Part shown: positions 48,200 to 59,829 of the stretch, piece by piece
How positions within the stretch are numbered: position 1 is the first letter of the stretch
How the letters are laid out: each line of letters opens with the position of its first letter
From: Tetmemena sp. SeJ-2015
Lineage: Eukaryota; Ciliophora; Spirotrichea; Sporadotrichida; Oxytrichidae
Direction: 5' to 3'
NCBI GenBank assembly: GCA_027382625.1
Contig: JAJKFJ010021871.1
Span: 124,001-188,000 of the forward strand
Length of the DNA: 64,000 nt
Made by a program: the position numbers and the translations under genes
The notes under the pieces: model-generated
Databases searched by the model: none
The model's input: only the letters and a program-made list of their open reading frames with translations
What the model was told of the DNA's origin: nothing

Positions 48200-49890
48200 A
48201 TTGCTAGTTTAATTAATTTTAGCAGCAGAAAATTTGAAAATCTATTTGGAAGAAGAAGAACGCTTCATGTTCTTCATATTTAAAATGCTATAAGAAATAA
48301 ACAAAATTTCCTGGGACTATTTGTCTGAACTACTTAGATTTATTTGCATCTACATGAGAAGCCTTAGTTTCTTTCCAATGGTGATTAAAGGGCAAGTCCA
48401 ATTCAAAAACATTGCTTCTCTCTTCTACTTCAGTCTCTTCTTCTTAAATTAAATTAAAATTAAGATAAACTTTGAGTGGTTGCCTCTGAGCATTTATGTC
48501 TCTATTTTCCAAAAACGATGACTAGGGAAGAGTAATCTTCTTTTCAGACTAAGCTCTGAGCATTTGCTTCTGTGATTGAAGTTGAATCTTCTATTTAAGA
48601 ATTTAGTTTGTCAACTTAGACGAGCCTTGCAGTCAATCCTCTTCCCCTTAGTTCTTAATTTTGAGCACTTTGCTAGTGTTGACATAAGTTTACACTTTCA
48701 AAGCTTTGGGGTGAGTCTATACACTTATAAAATTGCTTTACTGATTAGAGAAATTTAATAAAATAAGATTAGGGGAGTCAGAAGTAGGCTCCAGATATTA
48801 ATTATGAGGATCGTGCTTGTAGTAAAGAGTCTGCAGTTTATTTCTTTCTAAAAGCTGGCTGTACAAACCACTTTTCTAACTCACTTGCTAAACGGCATCA
48901 GCCAAGTCTTGAGAGAGCAAGGCTGCTTAAATAAAATTCATATTTCAATTCTAAGTTTAAAAAATGTTAAAGCTTAAAGCTATTATTGGTCTTGCTAATA
49001 AATCTAACTCATTTCAGGATCTTGCTATTTTAAAAATTAAAAAATAAAGAGAGGGTAAATGGAGAGCTGCAAAAGTTACAATTACTTTTTATAACCAGAT
49101 TTTAATTATTTTTTAAACTGAAAGTTAAGAAATCAGTATTTTAGGAGACAATGTATTCTCTCTGTTAAAGTAATAAATATAAATTACAAGACCATATAAA
49201 TTATGCTTCTTCAACCTACCTAATTTCTATTTAAATTCTATCATAAACAAATGCCTAAAATGATTCTTTCAAAATAGTTTGCGATAGTAATTAAATATGA
49301 TATAAATAATATATTTTGAAAAGAACTCTTCATCATGGTCTTAGATTATTCGTTAACTATTTTGAAGCTATAATTACGAATTTGCAGAGATGGAAGATTT
49401 CAAAACTTACTGTTGCTTTAATTTCACTTATTGTCTGACAATTTGCTATGGTTTGCTTAATTTACTCTAGAAGAATGTTTTAAATTAGAATCATTCTGCC
49501 TGTTAAGTCTTATGCTGCTCTTGCTTTAAAGCAATTTCATGTTTTCAATATAGTTTTTAATTTAGGGAATTTACTGAATTGTGTTTGCAGACCTAAACCG
49601 AGCAATTATGAGTCTTAATTTATTTTGTCCTTGTAACTTTTACAAAAAATAGTCAGTCTTAACCATATAAATTCTTACATGGGCATAATAACGGGCTTAA
49701 CTTGGTGAGGCAAATAAATGGGTATGCTTTTTTGACTGCTCAGATTATTATTTAAAACATTTCTTGAGTTGAGGGCACCTTCATTTTTAGCAATAAATTA
49801 GGTCTAAGATTGAGGGTTTTGGAATTGAGAATTTTTTGCAACCACATTTGCTGAGAGAATAGTTACTTTTAAAATATAATATCTAGCCAT
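48200..49890 (-). CDS. Gln/Ser-rich protein, unrecognised
   Basis: ATG 49890 (MARYYILKVTILSANVVAK) leads into NSRNVLNNNLSSQKSIPIYL and PHQVKPVIMPM, followed by a GT...AG intron. Gln-rich helical pieces follow near 49500 (HEIALKQEQHKTQQAE). The block 48930-48600 reads LLSQDLADAVQQVSQKSGLY, QLLERNKLQTLYYKHDPHN and HPKALKVQTYVNTSKVLKI. The block 48580-48240 reads QLQSQKQMLRAQSEKKITL and EEETEVEERSNVFELDLPF. The stop is somewhere near 48.2 kb. Several interruptions not resolved. No homologue recognised. Confidence 0.4.
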
Positions 49891-50424
49891 CACTACTATT
49901 TTAATTTTGAAGATTAATTCTCTCATTCATCTGCTATTTTGCCTTTTAAATTTAAAATGCAAATCACCAAAGTATGAAAAAATAAAGTCTCGAGATGAAA
50001 TTTTACCCTTAATTTATATATATAGATTGAACATTAAATAGTCTTTGATAACAAAAATTTATTTGAGTGAGAGAACTCATCAACTGAGAAAAAAAATTTG
50101 GTAATGAATCTAATGGGGTAAGAAATTAATTATCTTTTAAATTTCAGCCCGAATTAAGAATTATTATCACAATAAATTTAAATCATTAAGTTTATAATTT
50201 AGTTAGAAACGCCGTATTTTATTTTAAAATAACTGGATAATTTATTTAAAATAATATATAACTAATAAAAATTGATTTCAAAAACTAAAAACAGTTTAAT
50301 AAAACTGCTTAAGAAATTTAGAAAAAGATTAAAATTTTATTTTAATTAAGTTTAAGATTCAAATCAAAAGTTTAGGTATTATAATTAATCGTTTTTCCCC
50401 TCTTTCAGTAATTTTTGTGCTTGA
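49891..50424. other. AT-rich spacer
   Basis: About 530 nt, very AT-rich, with no frame or RNA recognised. Confidence 0.4.
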
Positions 50425-52560
50425 TCAGAAGCTTTATAAGCCGATTTAAGATTTATTCGATAATTGCAAACATTTGAACCCTGAAGTTGTAATTACAAAA
50501 TACAGCACTTATAAAATTAAACTTGGATTACATTTCAAATTGTGATCCTTGTAATACTCTTTTACCTCCACTTGCCGAAATATGAACTGCTTGAATCCCT
50601 AGTTGTGCACTAAATCCTAGCTGAAGCCTTGAGCCTATGAGTCTAGTTGCTCCAGGTATTCCATTACAGTGAAGTAGACCAAGCTTGCTATAACTTTGAA
50701 ATTCACCTTCTACTGTTCGATTTAAATTATCGAAGCTTTCGAAGTAAGAGTGGGTTGTAGTCCACTAGCAGTAGGCGATGCTAGTATTTTGCCCACTAAG
50801 ATTTTATAAGGAGCAAAGTGCCTAAGATCATTTGAACTCCTCTCTCATCAACTCTATTTATGGCGCCATCTTAATCGAGGTAAACGAATTTACTCATCTC
50901 GAACTGAGTCAAAAGCCCAGGCGGAAGATGCGATCCTATTAAGCAAATAAATTATTTAAGTAATCCAGTTTTGAAAAGAGAGGATAGATAGCTCAATAAA
51001 ACAGGTGAGATATCTTCGCTAGTTGTTTTCTCGAGGATCCCTTGAAATATTCCTTTCACAATAATAATTATGCAATACAAATAATACAATTGCATTAGTC
51101 CTCAACAATCTGGTTTTAATTTCAAACCCATCTGTTCTTTGGTCTGAGAATAAGCTTAGATTCAAACTGAAATCCTCTATAAGACTCAAAAGTGGAATCT
51201 TAATAGCCTTAATAAGCCAAGCATTGAGCATTTAACAGTTCAACTATAACTCCTTTTGAAGTTCTTTCTTGTTATCTTGTGATTAATGTGTCTAAGATTT
51301 TTATTCAGGAATTGTTGAGCGGCTTCTTTATTAAAAGTTTGGTCTCTCATTTTAAACCGCTAAAGAAAGTAAATTTAAAATTAAAGGCTTCCATAAAAGT
51401 ATGAAATGAAAGAAAGAGGCTTCGCTTTAGAGAAGAGATCACGAATTTTAATTAGCTTGAGCAACTTTAGCCAAGCCATCAAGCTTATTGTAACTGTTCG
51501 GAGATATTTTTTAGTTCCCTTAGCTACTTTTTTCTTAGAGTTTAGAATATTTGAAATTTGAGAGTGTCCATAAACAGGCTTTAAAAATATTTGATACTTT
51601 CCTAACTCATTAAGTTGATGATGAATCTGTTGAATTTTATCTTCCTGATTTTCCTTCAATTTAGAAAGCATTTAAGATTGCTCATTCAAGGGTCTCTTGA
51701 CTTCTGACAGCAAGTCATCCAAGAATTTTCTCTATGCTTATGTATCTTCCTCATTTTTAGCTTTAAGTAGTCTCTTCTGTTCTTCAAGTTCTCTTATCAT
51801 CCTCTCTCTTTGTTCCTCTCTTTCTCTTTCTTCTTTCCTATTTTATTGCTCTGCCTTCAAATCTCTATAGGGATTTATCACTTCCTGTGGTGCGCTTCTC
51901 AATTAATGCTACTACTGTAAATTCTATTGTTGGGCGAGCTATGCCTATTGAGAAATGGCACTCATCATCTGCTGGTATTTTATAGTCTCTTACAAGCTGT
52001 CTAATTTTGAGCAACAATATCATAACAAATGAGAATAATAATGAGTAAGATAGATATTTGAGCTAAGCTTTTCTATCCTATGAAGATGGTCAAGCTAATT
52101 CTTTTGTGATGAGGTGTTATCTTAAGTGCCGTTAGATGATTGATTGGCTTTCAAAGTTGCTATGGTCATCAGCTATTCTAAAATAACACATAAATGTTCA
52201 AAAAGTTATTCCTTGAGTCTCCTCTGATTTATTTTCACTCGATTAGTCTTTTCTTAAGCCTCTCTTGAATATCCTTTTGCTAGTAATTAACAATCACATT
52301 TTGAATTATAGCTCTGACAAATCTGCAGATGGAGAAACGCTTTCCTTAAACTAACTGGTCTCACTGTAATTATCCTTAGTGGAAAGTGCTTATATAGATG
52401 CTCTGCTTTGACCGCTTCTTGCTATCTAGCTCAGGAGATTTTGCTGTTTCATTATTTACTCTTTCAGACTCAATAGATTAGAGCTCGATGATTCTGACGC
52501 TTAAAAAAACTAATTAAAGTAAGGATCTATAAAACGCATTTGCAGAAGTTATACTCTATT
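50425..52560 (-). CDS. Coiled-coil protein, unrecognised
   Basis: A continuous helical N-terminal part (52260-52080) reads NRVKINQRRLKEQLFEHLCV and LEQLMTIATLKANQSSN. At 52010-51590 are KLDSLQETIKYQQMMSAI, a Gln tract, INPYRDLKAEQQNRKEERE, LEEQKRLLKAKNEEDTQ and HHQLNELGKYQIFLKPV. Further down (50930-50800) is GSHLPPGLLTQFEMSKFVYL, DQDGAINRVDERGVQMIL, and at 50700-50500 YFTVMEYLEQLDSQAQGF. The frame ends at TGA (plus-strand TCA 50425-50427). Interruptions at 51550-50930 were not solved and the start is not fixed. An EF-hand-like DQDGAINR loop is visible but isolated. Family unknown. Confidence 0.45.
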
Positions 52561-52589
52561 ATATGTAAAGGTTATTTAAAGTTACATTT

Positions 52590-53992
52590 GAGATGGGAGT
52601 GTATGATAAATTTTACTTAAAAGCAAACTACTGCTGAGCATTTTAATCCAGTAACAAAGATGGGTTACTCTGCGTGTGAATTACTAGTGCATTATTGCTA
52701 TTGCTTTTTTATTGTAATACTCCTGGAATGCGATCTGATAAAATACTAAGAGTTTCATGAGAGTTTGAAAAAGGATTGTTACATTTTAAATAAATTCATA
52801 ATCCTAAAATATGATATTGTTAGAATAGAAGTTTTGATTATTCTTTTGCGGAATTATATGAGAGGGTTAAGGAATAAATTTATTAAGGTGGGCGAGATTG
52901 GAATTTGAGGCCTCACCTGTTCTGACTCCTTAATTGAAAACCTATCTCCCTCTACTTAGAGATCTGCTATCATAGTTACCTATGTGATAAGAACTATCCC
53001 TGTACTTTTCCAGACTGGGAAGCTTCTAGTTTTAGAAAGGAGTTATTAGATTCTATTACGGCTAAGCATGGTATTCGCAAAAGTAAAATTATTTATTCAA
53101 TAAAATTATTCCTTCTTGAGCATGCTATAGTCAATGCTTTTATTCTATAATAAATCTCCATTTCTAGAAAATTACAAATAATGAATGTTGTGTATGGATA
53201 TAATTTTGTTAATCTCTGAAGCTATTATTAGTCAGCTCCTAGAGACTTACGATCTTGACCCAAGGTAAGTGTAACGCCTGCTCTTTGCAAGGAGTTTGCT
53301 TTCTATGGCTGCTGATAGTGAGGAGCTACTTGGTGTGCTTGATCTACTATTTGAGATTTATTTAGAAACAAGTCTTTATTCGATGATTCTAACTCATTCT
53401 AGATAACGCCGTAAAAAGAAATGGTATTTATATAATCGCATTAATCATAACTCATTTAGGATAAAAAGCGGAGAAAATATTTATATCTTTATAAATTTGC
53501 TGTTAGTTAATGGCGTATAGTGAGGAAAGTGAATTTCTGCTTGATTAGGACTTTATAAAACCGTTTCTCTTTGTTTACTTTATCTCTCCAGGTTATTATT
53601 TTGCTATTTCTGGCTGCCCCTATACTATCCATTTAACATTTGCTTTGGCTAAGAGTTTAAAATAGAAGACAACTATAATAATATTTAAAGTTTTAGAATC
53701 TCTCTAGGCTCTCTGGATGAATATGCTCCTCTTTGAATTTATTCTAATGGAGTTAAAAAACTTTCATTAATATTTTAATATTCTTAAGGAGTTGAGGTGA
53801 AGTTATAGTTTGATACTGATTTTACTTTTCTACCCTGTTTTGATAGGTATTTGCATTTTAAGCACCTATTTAGGGCAAATAAGCAGGCGAGTTGTTGAAA
53901 AAATGCGGGAGATTAAGTTGCTTGGGAGGGGAGGAGGGATTTTGACTTATATATTGATTCTAAAATTAATGAGAGGATTCGTAGTTAGCCAT
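52590..53992 (-). CDS. Gln/Asn-rich protein, unrecognised
   Basis: ATG 53992 begins MANYESSHQFQNQYISQNPS and continues SSPPKQLNLPHFFNNSPAYL, QIGAQNANTYQNRVEKQNQ. Upstream of this ATG is a Gln run in the same frame. The downstream part (53770-52900) is broken into short pieces (TPLEQIQRGAYSSREPRE) with several frame changes, so exon structure and stop are unresolved. The hydrophobic plus-strand ORF at 53810-54070 is the antisense of this Gln-rich DNA. Function unknown. Confidence 0.35.
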
Positions 53993-54251
53993 TGTGATTT
54001 ATTGGTTGGGCTGCTATTACTATTATTGCTGCTTTTGCAAAAGAAGAGAAGGCAAACCACTGCTCATTAAATTTATGCTGATTAAAACTATATTTACTAA
54101 ATATTTTTTCTTTTATCTAAAACGCTATTTCAACAATGGTTTTAATATAAAAGATAATGAGTTAAAATCCTTATTCAAATTTGCAATTTTAATCCAACAA
54201 ATAGAGATATCCCAGATGAGGTAAGTGAATAACAATAAAATTAAAAAAGAA

Positions 54252-57200
54252 ATGGCCATGTAAGTTAAACTTTCCCTAACATACATAAACTGCATAACTG
54301 AAATATTCTATCCTCATATTTCTGCTAAATATTTAGCTTCAAGCAACTTAACTTTAGAGTCGATAAATTTTGAATAGGAACCGCGGGTACAACAATCAAG
54401 TGAGTCCTTTTCAATAGTTGTAGCAAAATATTTAGTAGAACTAAAATCATGGAGGGAACAGCTCAGGCCATTAAAATACACACTAAACAACTCAATCCTT
54501 GAGTACAAGAGCCCCTAATTTCGCCCCTTTCAATCAGACAGCAACCTAAAATCAGTAGATACATATCATATTTAAAACTCTGTTATTATACATTTAAAAT
54601 TATCAATAACCACCAGAATAACAGAACAGCGGCTTCTGCATCAGTAAGGAGGTCTAAGGATGCACAAAATGAAGACGAAGGTATGTGATATCATGTTATA
54701 AGCTCTCGATTTCTTGGGATGGATATTTAATTCTGGCTGTTTAGATATCGAGGCAAAACTAAGATAGTTTGTCACTCAAGTTCCACAAGGCGCTGATCCT
54801 ACTAAACCCTAAATAACTACTAATATGGGTTATGGAGGAAAAGGAGCCAGAGGCTAAATGGCTCACACTTCTCAAAACTAAAACATCAATTTTATCACAT
54901 TTTTACTTTACTCATTTAAAAAAACTCTCCATTCAATAATCAGGTCATAAACAAGCGCTAAGACTTTTTGTAAGGATAAGATGAATGCCATAAAGTCAAG
55001 CTTCCCTTTATTAAAAGAGATTCTGAATAACTCTTATATTTTAGTACGCAGCCAAAATTCAATAGACCCGCAGGATTTTTGGGTCCTTAGTCAGAGCACT
55101 GCAAAGGCAAGAAGACTTTAATGCTTGATTTTAATCTGTCTTAAATTGATTGGATGAGACCTTGGTTCACAGTTAATTTAAGCAGGTGAAGAAGCCTGAC
55201 TATGTTATCCCTGTGGACATCGAAGGAAGGTTATGTAATATTTTTGTTCTGAAGAGACCTGGCGCTGAATACTTTCTTCAAGAGCTTAGTAAATATTATG
55301 AGCTGGTCATTTACACTGCAAGTCTCTCCAAGGTAAGTAGCTTCAAGTGTGATTTAAGACTCCAATTATTTCTTGGTGAAGGATTTACTCTAAATTGATT
55401 TTGAGATCTCATTTTCTATATAGTATGCAGAGCCTTTGATGATGAAAATGGATACTGGAAATTGGTGTTGCTATAGACTTTTCAGAGAGCACTGTACTTT
55501 CGTGAATGGGTGTTTGTAAGGATTTATCCCTCTGTGGAAGAAATCTGAAGGACACCATAATTATAGATAACTCTCCCACTTCAAAAATAATGAATGAAAA
55601 CTTATCTCTTTAATCTTCATACATGTTTCAGCCAGAATGCGCTCTGCCTATTCTATCTTGGTACGATGACATGAAAGACAGAGAGCTTCATGAGATGATC
55701 CCACTTCTGATTGAACTCTCAAAGCTAGAGGACGTTAGAGATGCCATTCCTAAATTTGTGAAGAGCAATTAGATCGACTACAACTATGCCTTTAAAATCA
55801 TGCACTCCCTTCCTTAAAGACAACTCTAATTTAACGATAAAGGATAAGCTGTAAATCAAGGTGGAGGAGGCTTAACCACTAATATGACTGAGTAATCAGA
55901 GGCAAGGCTGAGTCACCAGCCATCAAGTTAGACCGATGATAATGAACTTACTAATCAGTACCGATAAAATATCCTCAGATAAAGCCAGTAAAGAGAGGAA
56001 AGCAACTTATACAAGAGTGTTTAACCTAAAATTGGAGCTCATTAAGTTACTGCAGGCCATCAGAAGTTGAAGTCAGTTGACCTAAAGCAACCATTAATAA
56101 ACCAATGGACTAAGAATTAACAAAGACCTAATGAAAGTGGGAACCCTCCAAACGTGTAATTAAAGAAGGATATGAGCATCCATAAAAGAACAAACAGCTT
56201 TTAGCAAGAAATATAGATGCAGAACTAGCTTGTTTCGTCATCTCTCCCTGCACCTCCAGTCACAAATATTACCAATATCATTTACAACTTCAATCTATCG
56301 CCAGCCTAGCAATAGATCAGAGATAGCTAGTAGCAATAAGCAGAGCACTAATCTATTTTTCTTTGATCTAAGAATTCTTCAAGGAGGCCTCACACATCTA
56401 AGCAAGGTATGTTAAGAGGAGAGAGTGCAGATATTAAGCCTTTCTTGGAACATAAATGTATTATTTGCCTAGATCTCAATAGCAGACAATAGCAGTAAAC
56501 GATGGGATTTTGCCTTAACCTGCTGTTTAAAGTAAGCATGCCAGAGAATCTTCGCACCCTGTAACGGCAGCTATTGGGACTGGAAGACAAAATAAGCATA
56601 ACACACTTGAGATTCTTAAAAACGAGCTACAAAATGAGGAGCTGCTTTATAATAGAGGCTATACAGGCACGGGCGAAATGGAAAGGTATGGAGGTAACAG
56701 CTCGATTAAAACTCCTAACAATAAAAAGAGACCTAATACGAGCTCATTTAATAGCAGAGTACCTACTGGCTACAAAACTCAAAAGATTGAGATCGCAAAT
56801 ATGCATGTTTAGCATGGAGCAAATTATGGAAGCCCTCAAGCTACTATTGATAAAAGAGGGCCGAATTAAAAGCTGATAGCATATGGAAGTTAAAAGGGCC
56901 ATAGCTAAACTCCAAAAAGCTAGGCAATATAGGGCTTAAGTCAAACTTAGAAACTGCCATAATCTAACATCCAATTCCTATAATTGTATTTTTTTGCTTT
57001 AAAACACCTTCATGGGAACTAATCTGACAGCAAACTAAGCAAAGTTAATTTTTTAGTACTAAATAATATTGAAGGATAGTCAAACAATAAATTTTAATTT
57101 ATATGTTTACCAAAAGCTAGCATAGGGAAATGATTATCCCAACTACTAAGACACCAATTCTTATCAATAGCAAAGAGGGGACTCAGCAACTATGTAAAAT

Positions 57201-58292
57201 AGACAAAGACAGTAAAACTTAGCCTCCTAAACCTAGAACAACCTTAAGCTAAATTAAGACTAGCTCTTTATGAAAGGTGGATAAATGTCTCCCCAAGGCT
57301 ATAACTAGAATCAAATGTCCCCTTCTGGTACAAATTAAGCAAAGAGTAAAACTAGGTCTCACAGTAGCTCGAATAACTAGACTATATAAGCGAACTCATT
57401 TTCTCCAGGGATCCAAAAAGGAGCTAACTATCTAGCTTAAATTGACAATTAAAAGCAGATACTGCCACAGGAAAGCAAGGAGGAGGCGGTGGCTAGTAAT
57501 ATGCTGGGATTGCTCAAACTCCAAAGCAAAAAAGAGACTCAGATGGAAATAATGACTAGTTTATTTAACAAGACCAGATAAGGGCCCAATAAAAGGGTGG
57601 CTAAATAGCTTTATCAGAGAAATATGCAGCTCTTCTTAATAAGAATATCTATAAGGTTGCATAATTTTTATATGAATTTAGAGGACACTTCTAATTTAGC
57701 AAAAACTTTGAGAAACAACTAGCAGCAACTTTATGACAAGCTGAGGAGCTCTCATTAAAATACAGCACAATTCTTGAATAGAGGCGCTCAACCTGATGAC
57801 TCAGGCATCGTGAACTAAAATTTCTCCCCCAAGAACAATAATCAAAGCGCAGGAGTGCCAGGATCTAAACCTATAATATCGAACCGATTGGTTTAACACC
57901 AGAATCTTAATGCAACCGACAAGCTAAAGTTAGATTACAGATTAACTGATTATAATGGACAAGGCGGTTATTCATCCAACGGTGGGGGAATCGTGACAGG
58001 TGGAGCTGGAATTTTCATGAATTACTCCAACACACCTTAGAACCTAGCTTTCGGAGGGCCAGCTTCAACTCAAAATTAGAGGTATGGAGGCTCTTCTAAA
58101 AATGGCTCATCAAACAATGGTTAATAGAAAGGATCTAATCAACCTAGCTACAGATCTTCTCTTAACACTAGAGGTGTTTCAGGCTAAGCCAGCAGCATAC
58201 AGTCATTATAATTTATTATTTAATAAGTCTAAATATCATTTATTGCATAAAATTTCTTTTAAAAATCGGTGAATATCATTAGGATTGTCTGA
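54252..58292 (+). CDS. SCP/FCP1-type CTD phosphatase with long Gln/Asn-rich tail
   Basis: HAD-family protein phosphatase of the small CTD-phosphatase (SCP/Dullard) type, acting on phosphoserine by an aspartyl intermediate. Start near ATG 54252. A Gln/Asn-rich N-terminus follows (RNRGYNNQVSPFQQLQQN). The core begins at about 55120 with MLDLDETLVHS (catalytic DxDxT/V, after IES removal). Next come KKPDYVIPVDIEGRLCNIFV, LQELSKYYELVIYTASLSK, a 100-nt intron, YRLFREHCTFVNG, KDLSLCGRNLKDTIIIDNSP and ILSWYDDMKDRELHEMIPLL. From 55.8 kb to TGA about 58290-58292 the product is disordered, Gln/Asn/Ser-rich (for example DYNGQGGYSSNGGGIVTGG). Two further pointer-flanked IESs keep the tail in frame with the core. 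A small unsolved shift lies at 55511-55520. Confidence 0.82.
55130..55151 (+). repeat. IES inside the catalytic motif, pointer TT
   Basis: TT at 55130-55131 and 55150-55151. Removing 20 nt yields MLDLDETLVHS, the invariant DxDETLVH signature. A longer repeat TTGATT (55125-55130, 55146-55151) would remove 21 nt and destroy it. Confidence 0.65.
55579..55619 (+). repeat. IES with 5-bp pointer CTTCA (phosphatase)
   Basis: CTTCA at 55579-55583 and 55615-55619. Removing 36 nt deletes an in-frame TGA and joins IIIDNSPTS to YMFQPECALPILSWYDD, the conserved DNSPxSYxFxP stretch. Confidence 0.9.
56351..56370 (+). repeat. 15-nt IES with 5-bp pointer ATCTA (phosphatase tail)
   Basis: ATCTA at 56351-56355 and 56366-56370. 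Removing 15 nt deletes an in-frame TGA and joins QQQQAEHQ to SKNSSRRPHTSKQG. Among the shortest inserts seen here. Confidence 0.65.
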
Positions 58293-58559
58293 GGGCGCTT
58301 TATCTCAGTTTTTTTTCTCTATTTGAATCTAATTTGTTTAGTAGGATCTAGAGATAATTAAATATTTAAAATAAAAAATACATAAAGAAAAACAATAACT
58401 GGAGTTGTCTTAATCATTAGATGGATTATCTTTCCCTCTTTTAATTAAAAAGCAAAGAGATAAAAATCTTCATAAATAAATCATTGATAAATCTCTGTAA
58501 AAAAAGTTTTCTCCCTATAATTAATATTATTAGCATTTTATATTAACCAATCATCCATA

Positions 58560-59120
58560 AACCCCTAAGGTTCAATATCGACAACAAGTGGGCATCCTCA
58601 GTTTGGCGTACTAGGAGCTTCCTCTCCACTTAGTCAATTTTAAGGATTGAAGAGCAGTAAGGTGGGCTTTGAAACTACTTAAAAATTTGAAAAGAACGAA
58701 TTGGCTTCTTATTAGCTAGGCAATGATTAGATCACTCTTCTAAATATTTGTTAAAGTCTTTTTTTATTTAAATGCAAATGGCACCAAAAGACGATGAGAC
58801 CATGATTTTAAACAAGTATAAGATATAAGGTTAAGAAGTTGCTTAATTTAACTTAATTATGAAGATTATAAAATAAAAGCTTAAATTCTAAATCTGAATT
58901 AATAATTAAATTATCTAAAATGAACCAAAGTTAGATTGGAATTAAATCAAATCTGCCCAGCATTCATGCATTTGTCAGGGATGAAAACTGATCCAGCGTT
59001 AACGATATGATGTCATTAGAAATACAGTCTAAGATTGATAAGCTCAAGAATTAAATAAATTTAGTTTAAAAACATTAAATTGGTAAACTCAATTATAAAT
59101 ATAAGTGTTATAAGTGAAGG
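58560..59120 (+). CDS. Short Ser/Gln-rich gene or gene fragment
   Basis: Plus-strand segments read GSISTTSGHPQFGVLGASSP, LSQFQGLKSSKVGFETTQ, then after an interruption MQMAPKDDETMILNKYK. After another comes MNQSQIGIKSNLPSIHAFVR, and after removal of 15 nt between two AAC copies (58996-59013 region) DENDMMSLEIQSKIDKLKN. No start or stop could be fixed. It may be a small gene or an exon cluster of a neighbour. No family recognised. Confidence 0.35.
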
Positions 59121-59197
59121 ATAAATTTAATTTGAATAATATTTTATATGAGTCGATGATTCACCATTTAAATTAGTTACGTTTATTTTTAATTTAC

Positions 59198-59797
59198 TAT
59201 ACCTAGGAATCTAAAGGAAAATAATTGTATAATACAAGCTCTTCTTGTGCTCTAATCTTTCTCATTCTTTAAACCACTTTATTTCGTTAAATTTTAAAAA
59301 GAATGGCTGCTGCTGAGCTTCTCCTCCATCTGCAAAAAAAAAAACGCAGTTTGCTCAAGCTAGCACACGGGACTCGACCCAGCCAGTCTGACCACGACGA
59401 CACCTGCCACGCAAGATGGCACTCAGCCAGCCACCAATGCCACTCAGCACCAGCCGGCGGCTCACCCTCTCATTACCTTGGGTTATGGCGCTCGACTTCC
59501 GAGTGAGAGCTAAGATGTAGCGAAGTATGGAGCTCCAGCTCCCGCGGCTGTCTGACGGGCGGCCCGGTGCTGCTGATCTCTGCGTGCATGGTGCGTCTGT
59601 CAGACTGCTGGTGTGGAGCTCCCTGCTGAGCTTAGCAAACTGCGTTTTTTTTTTGCAGATAGAGGAGGAGAGCTTTCAGCAGCAGCCATTCCTTTTAAAA
59701 ATTAACGAAATATATAGGTTTAAATAAGAATGAGAAAGATTAGAGCACAAGAAGAGCTTGTATTTTACAATTATTTTCCTTTAGATTCCTAGGTATA
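59198..59797. mobile_element. GC-rich 600-bp near-palindrome (foldback-like element)
   Basis: The outer arms are reverse complements: 59198 onwards (TATACCTAGGAATCTAAAGG) matches the far end at 59797, and AATGGCTGCTGCTG (59304) matches CAGCAGCAGCCATT (59683-59696). CTGCAAAAAAAAAACGCAG (59329) also has its exact complement near 59642. Arms of about 175 bp are well conserved, and weaker inverted similarity (CAGTCTGA-type pairs) continues toward the centre near 59497. The middle 350 bp is GC-rich in otherwise AT-rich DNA. Ends abut TA on both sides. No transposase and no convincing ORF. Most likely a non-autonomous foldback element or an inverted duplication of foreign DNA. Confidence 0.75.
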
Positions 59798-59829
59798 TTA
59801 TGGATTTGCGAGTTAGGATAAAAATCATG

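Noticed and set aside
53810..54224. Hydrophobic plus-strand ORFs (poly-Leu, apparent membrane protein)
   Set aside because: They are the antisense of a Gln-rich minus-strand exon; CAG/CAA/TAG/TAA runs read backwards give Leu-rich frames.
54314..54508. Minus-strand ORF of 64 codons
   Set aside because: Antisense of the Gln/Asn-rich N-terminal exon of the CTD phosphatase.
59303..59727. Two GC-rich ORFs as possible coding sequence
   Set aside because: They lie inside the near-palindrome, have no TAA/TAG-Gln usage like the rest, and reflect GC-rich DNA lacking stops rather than a protein.
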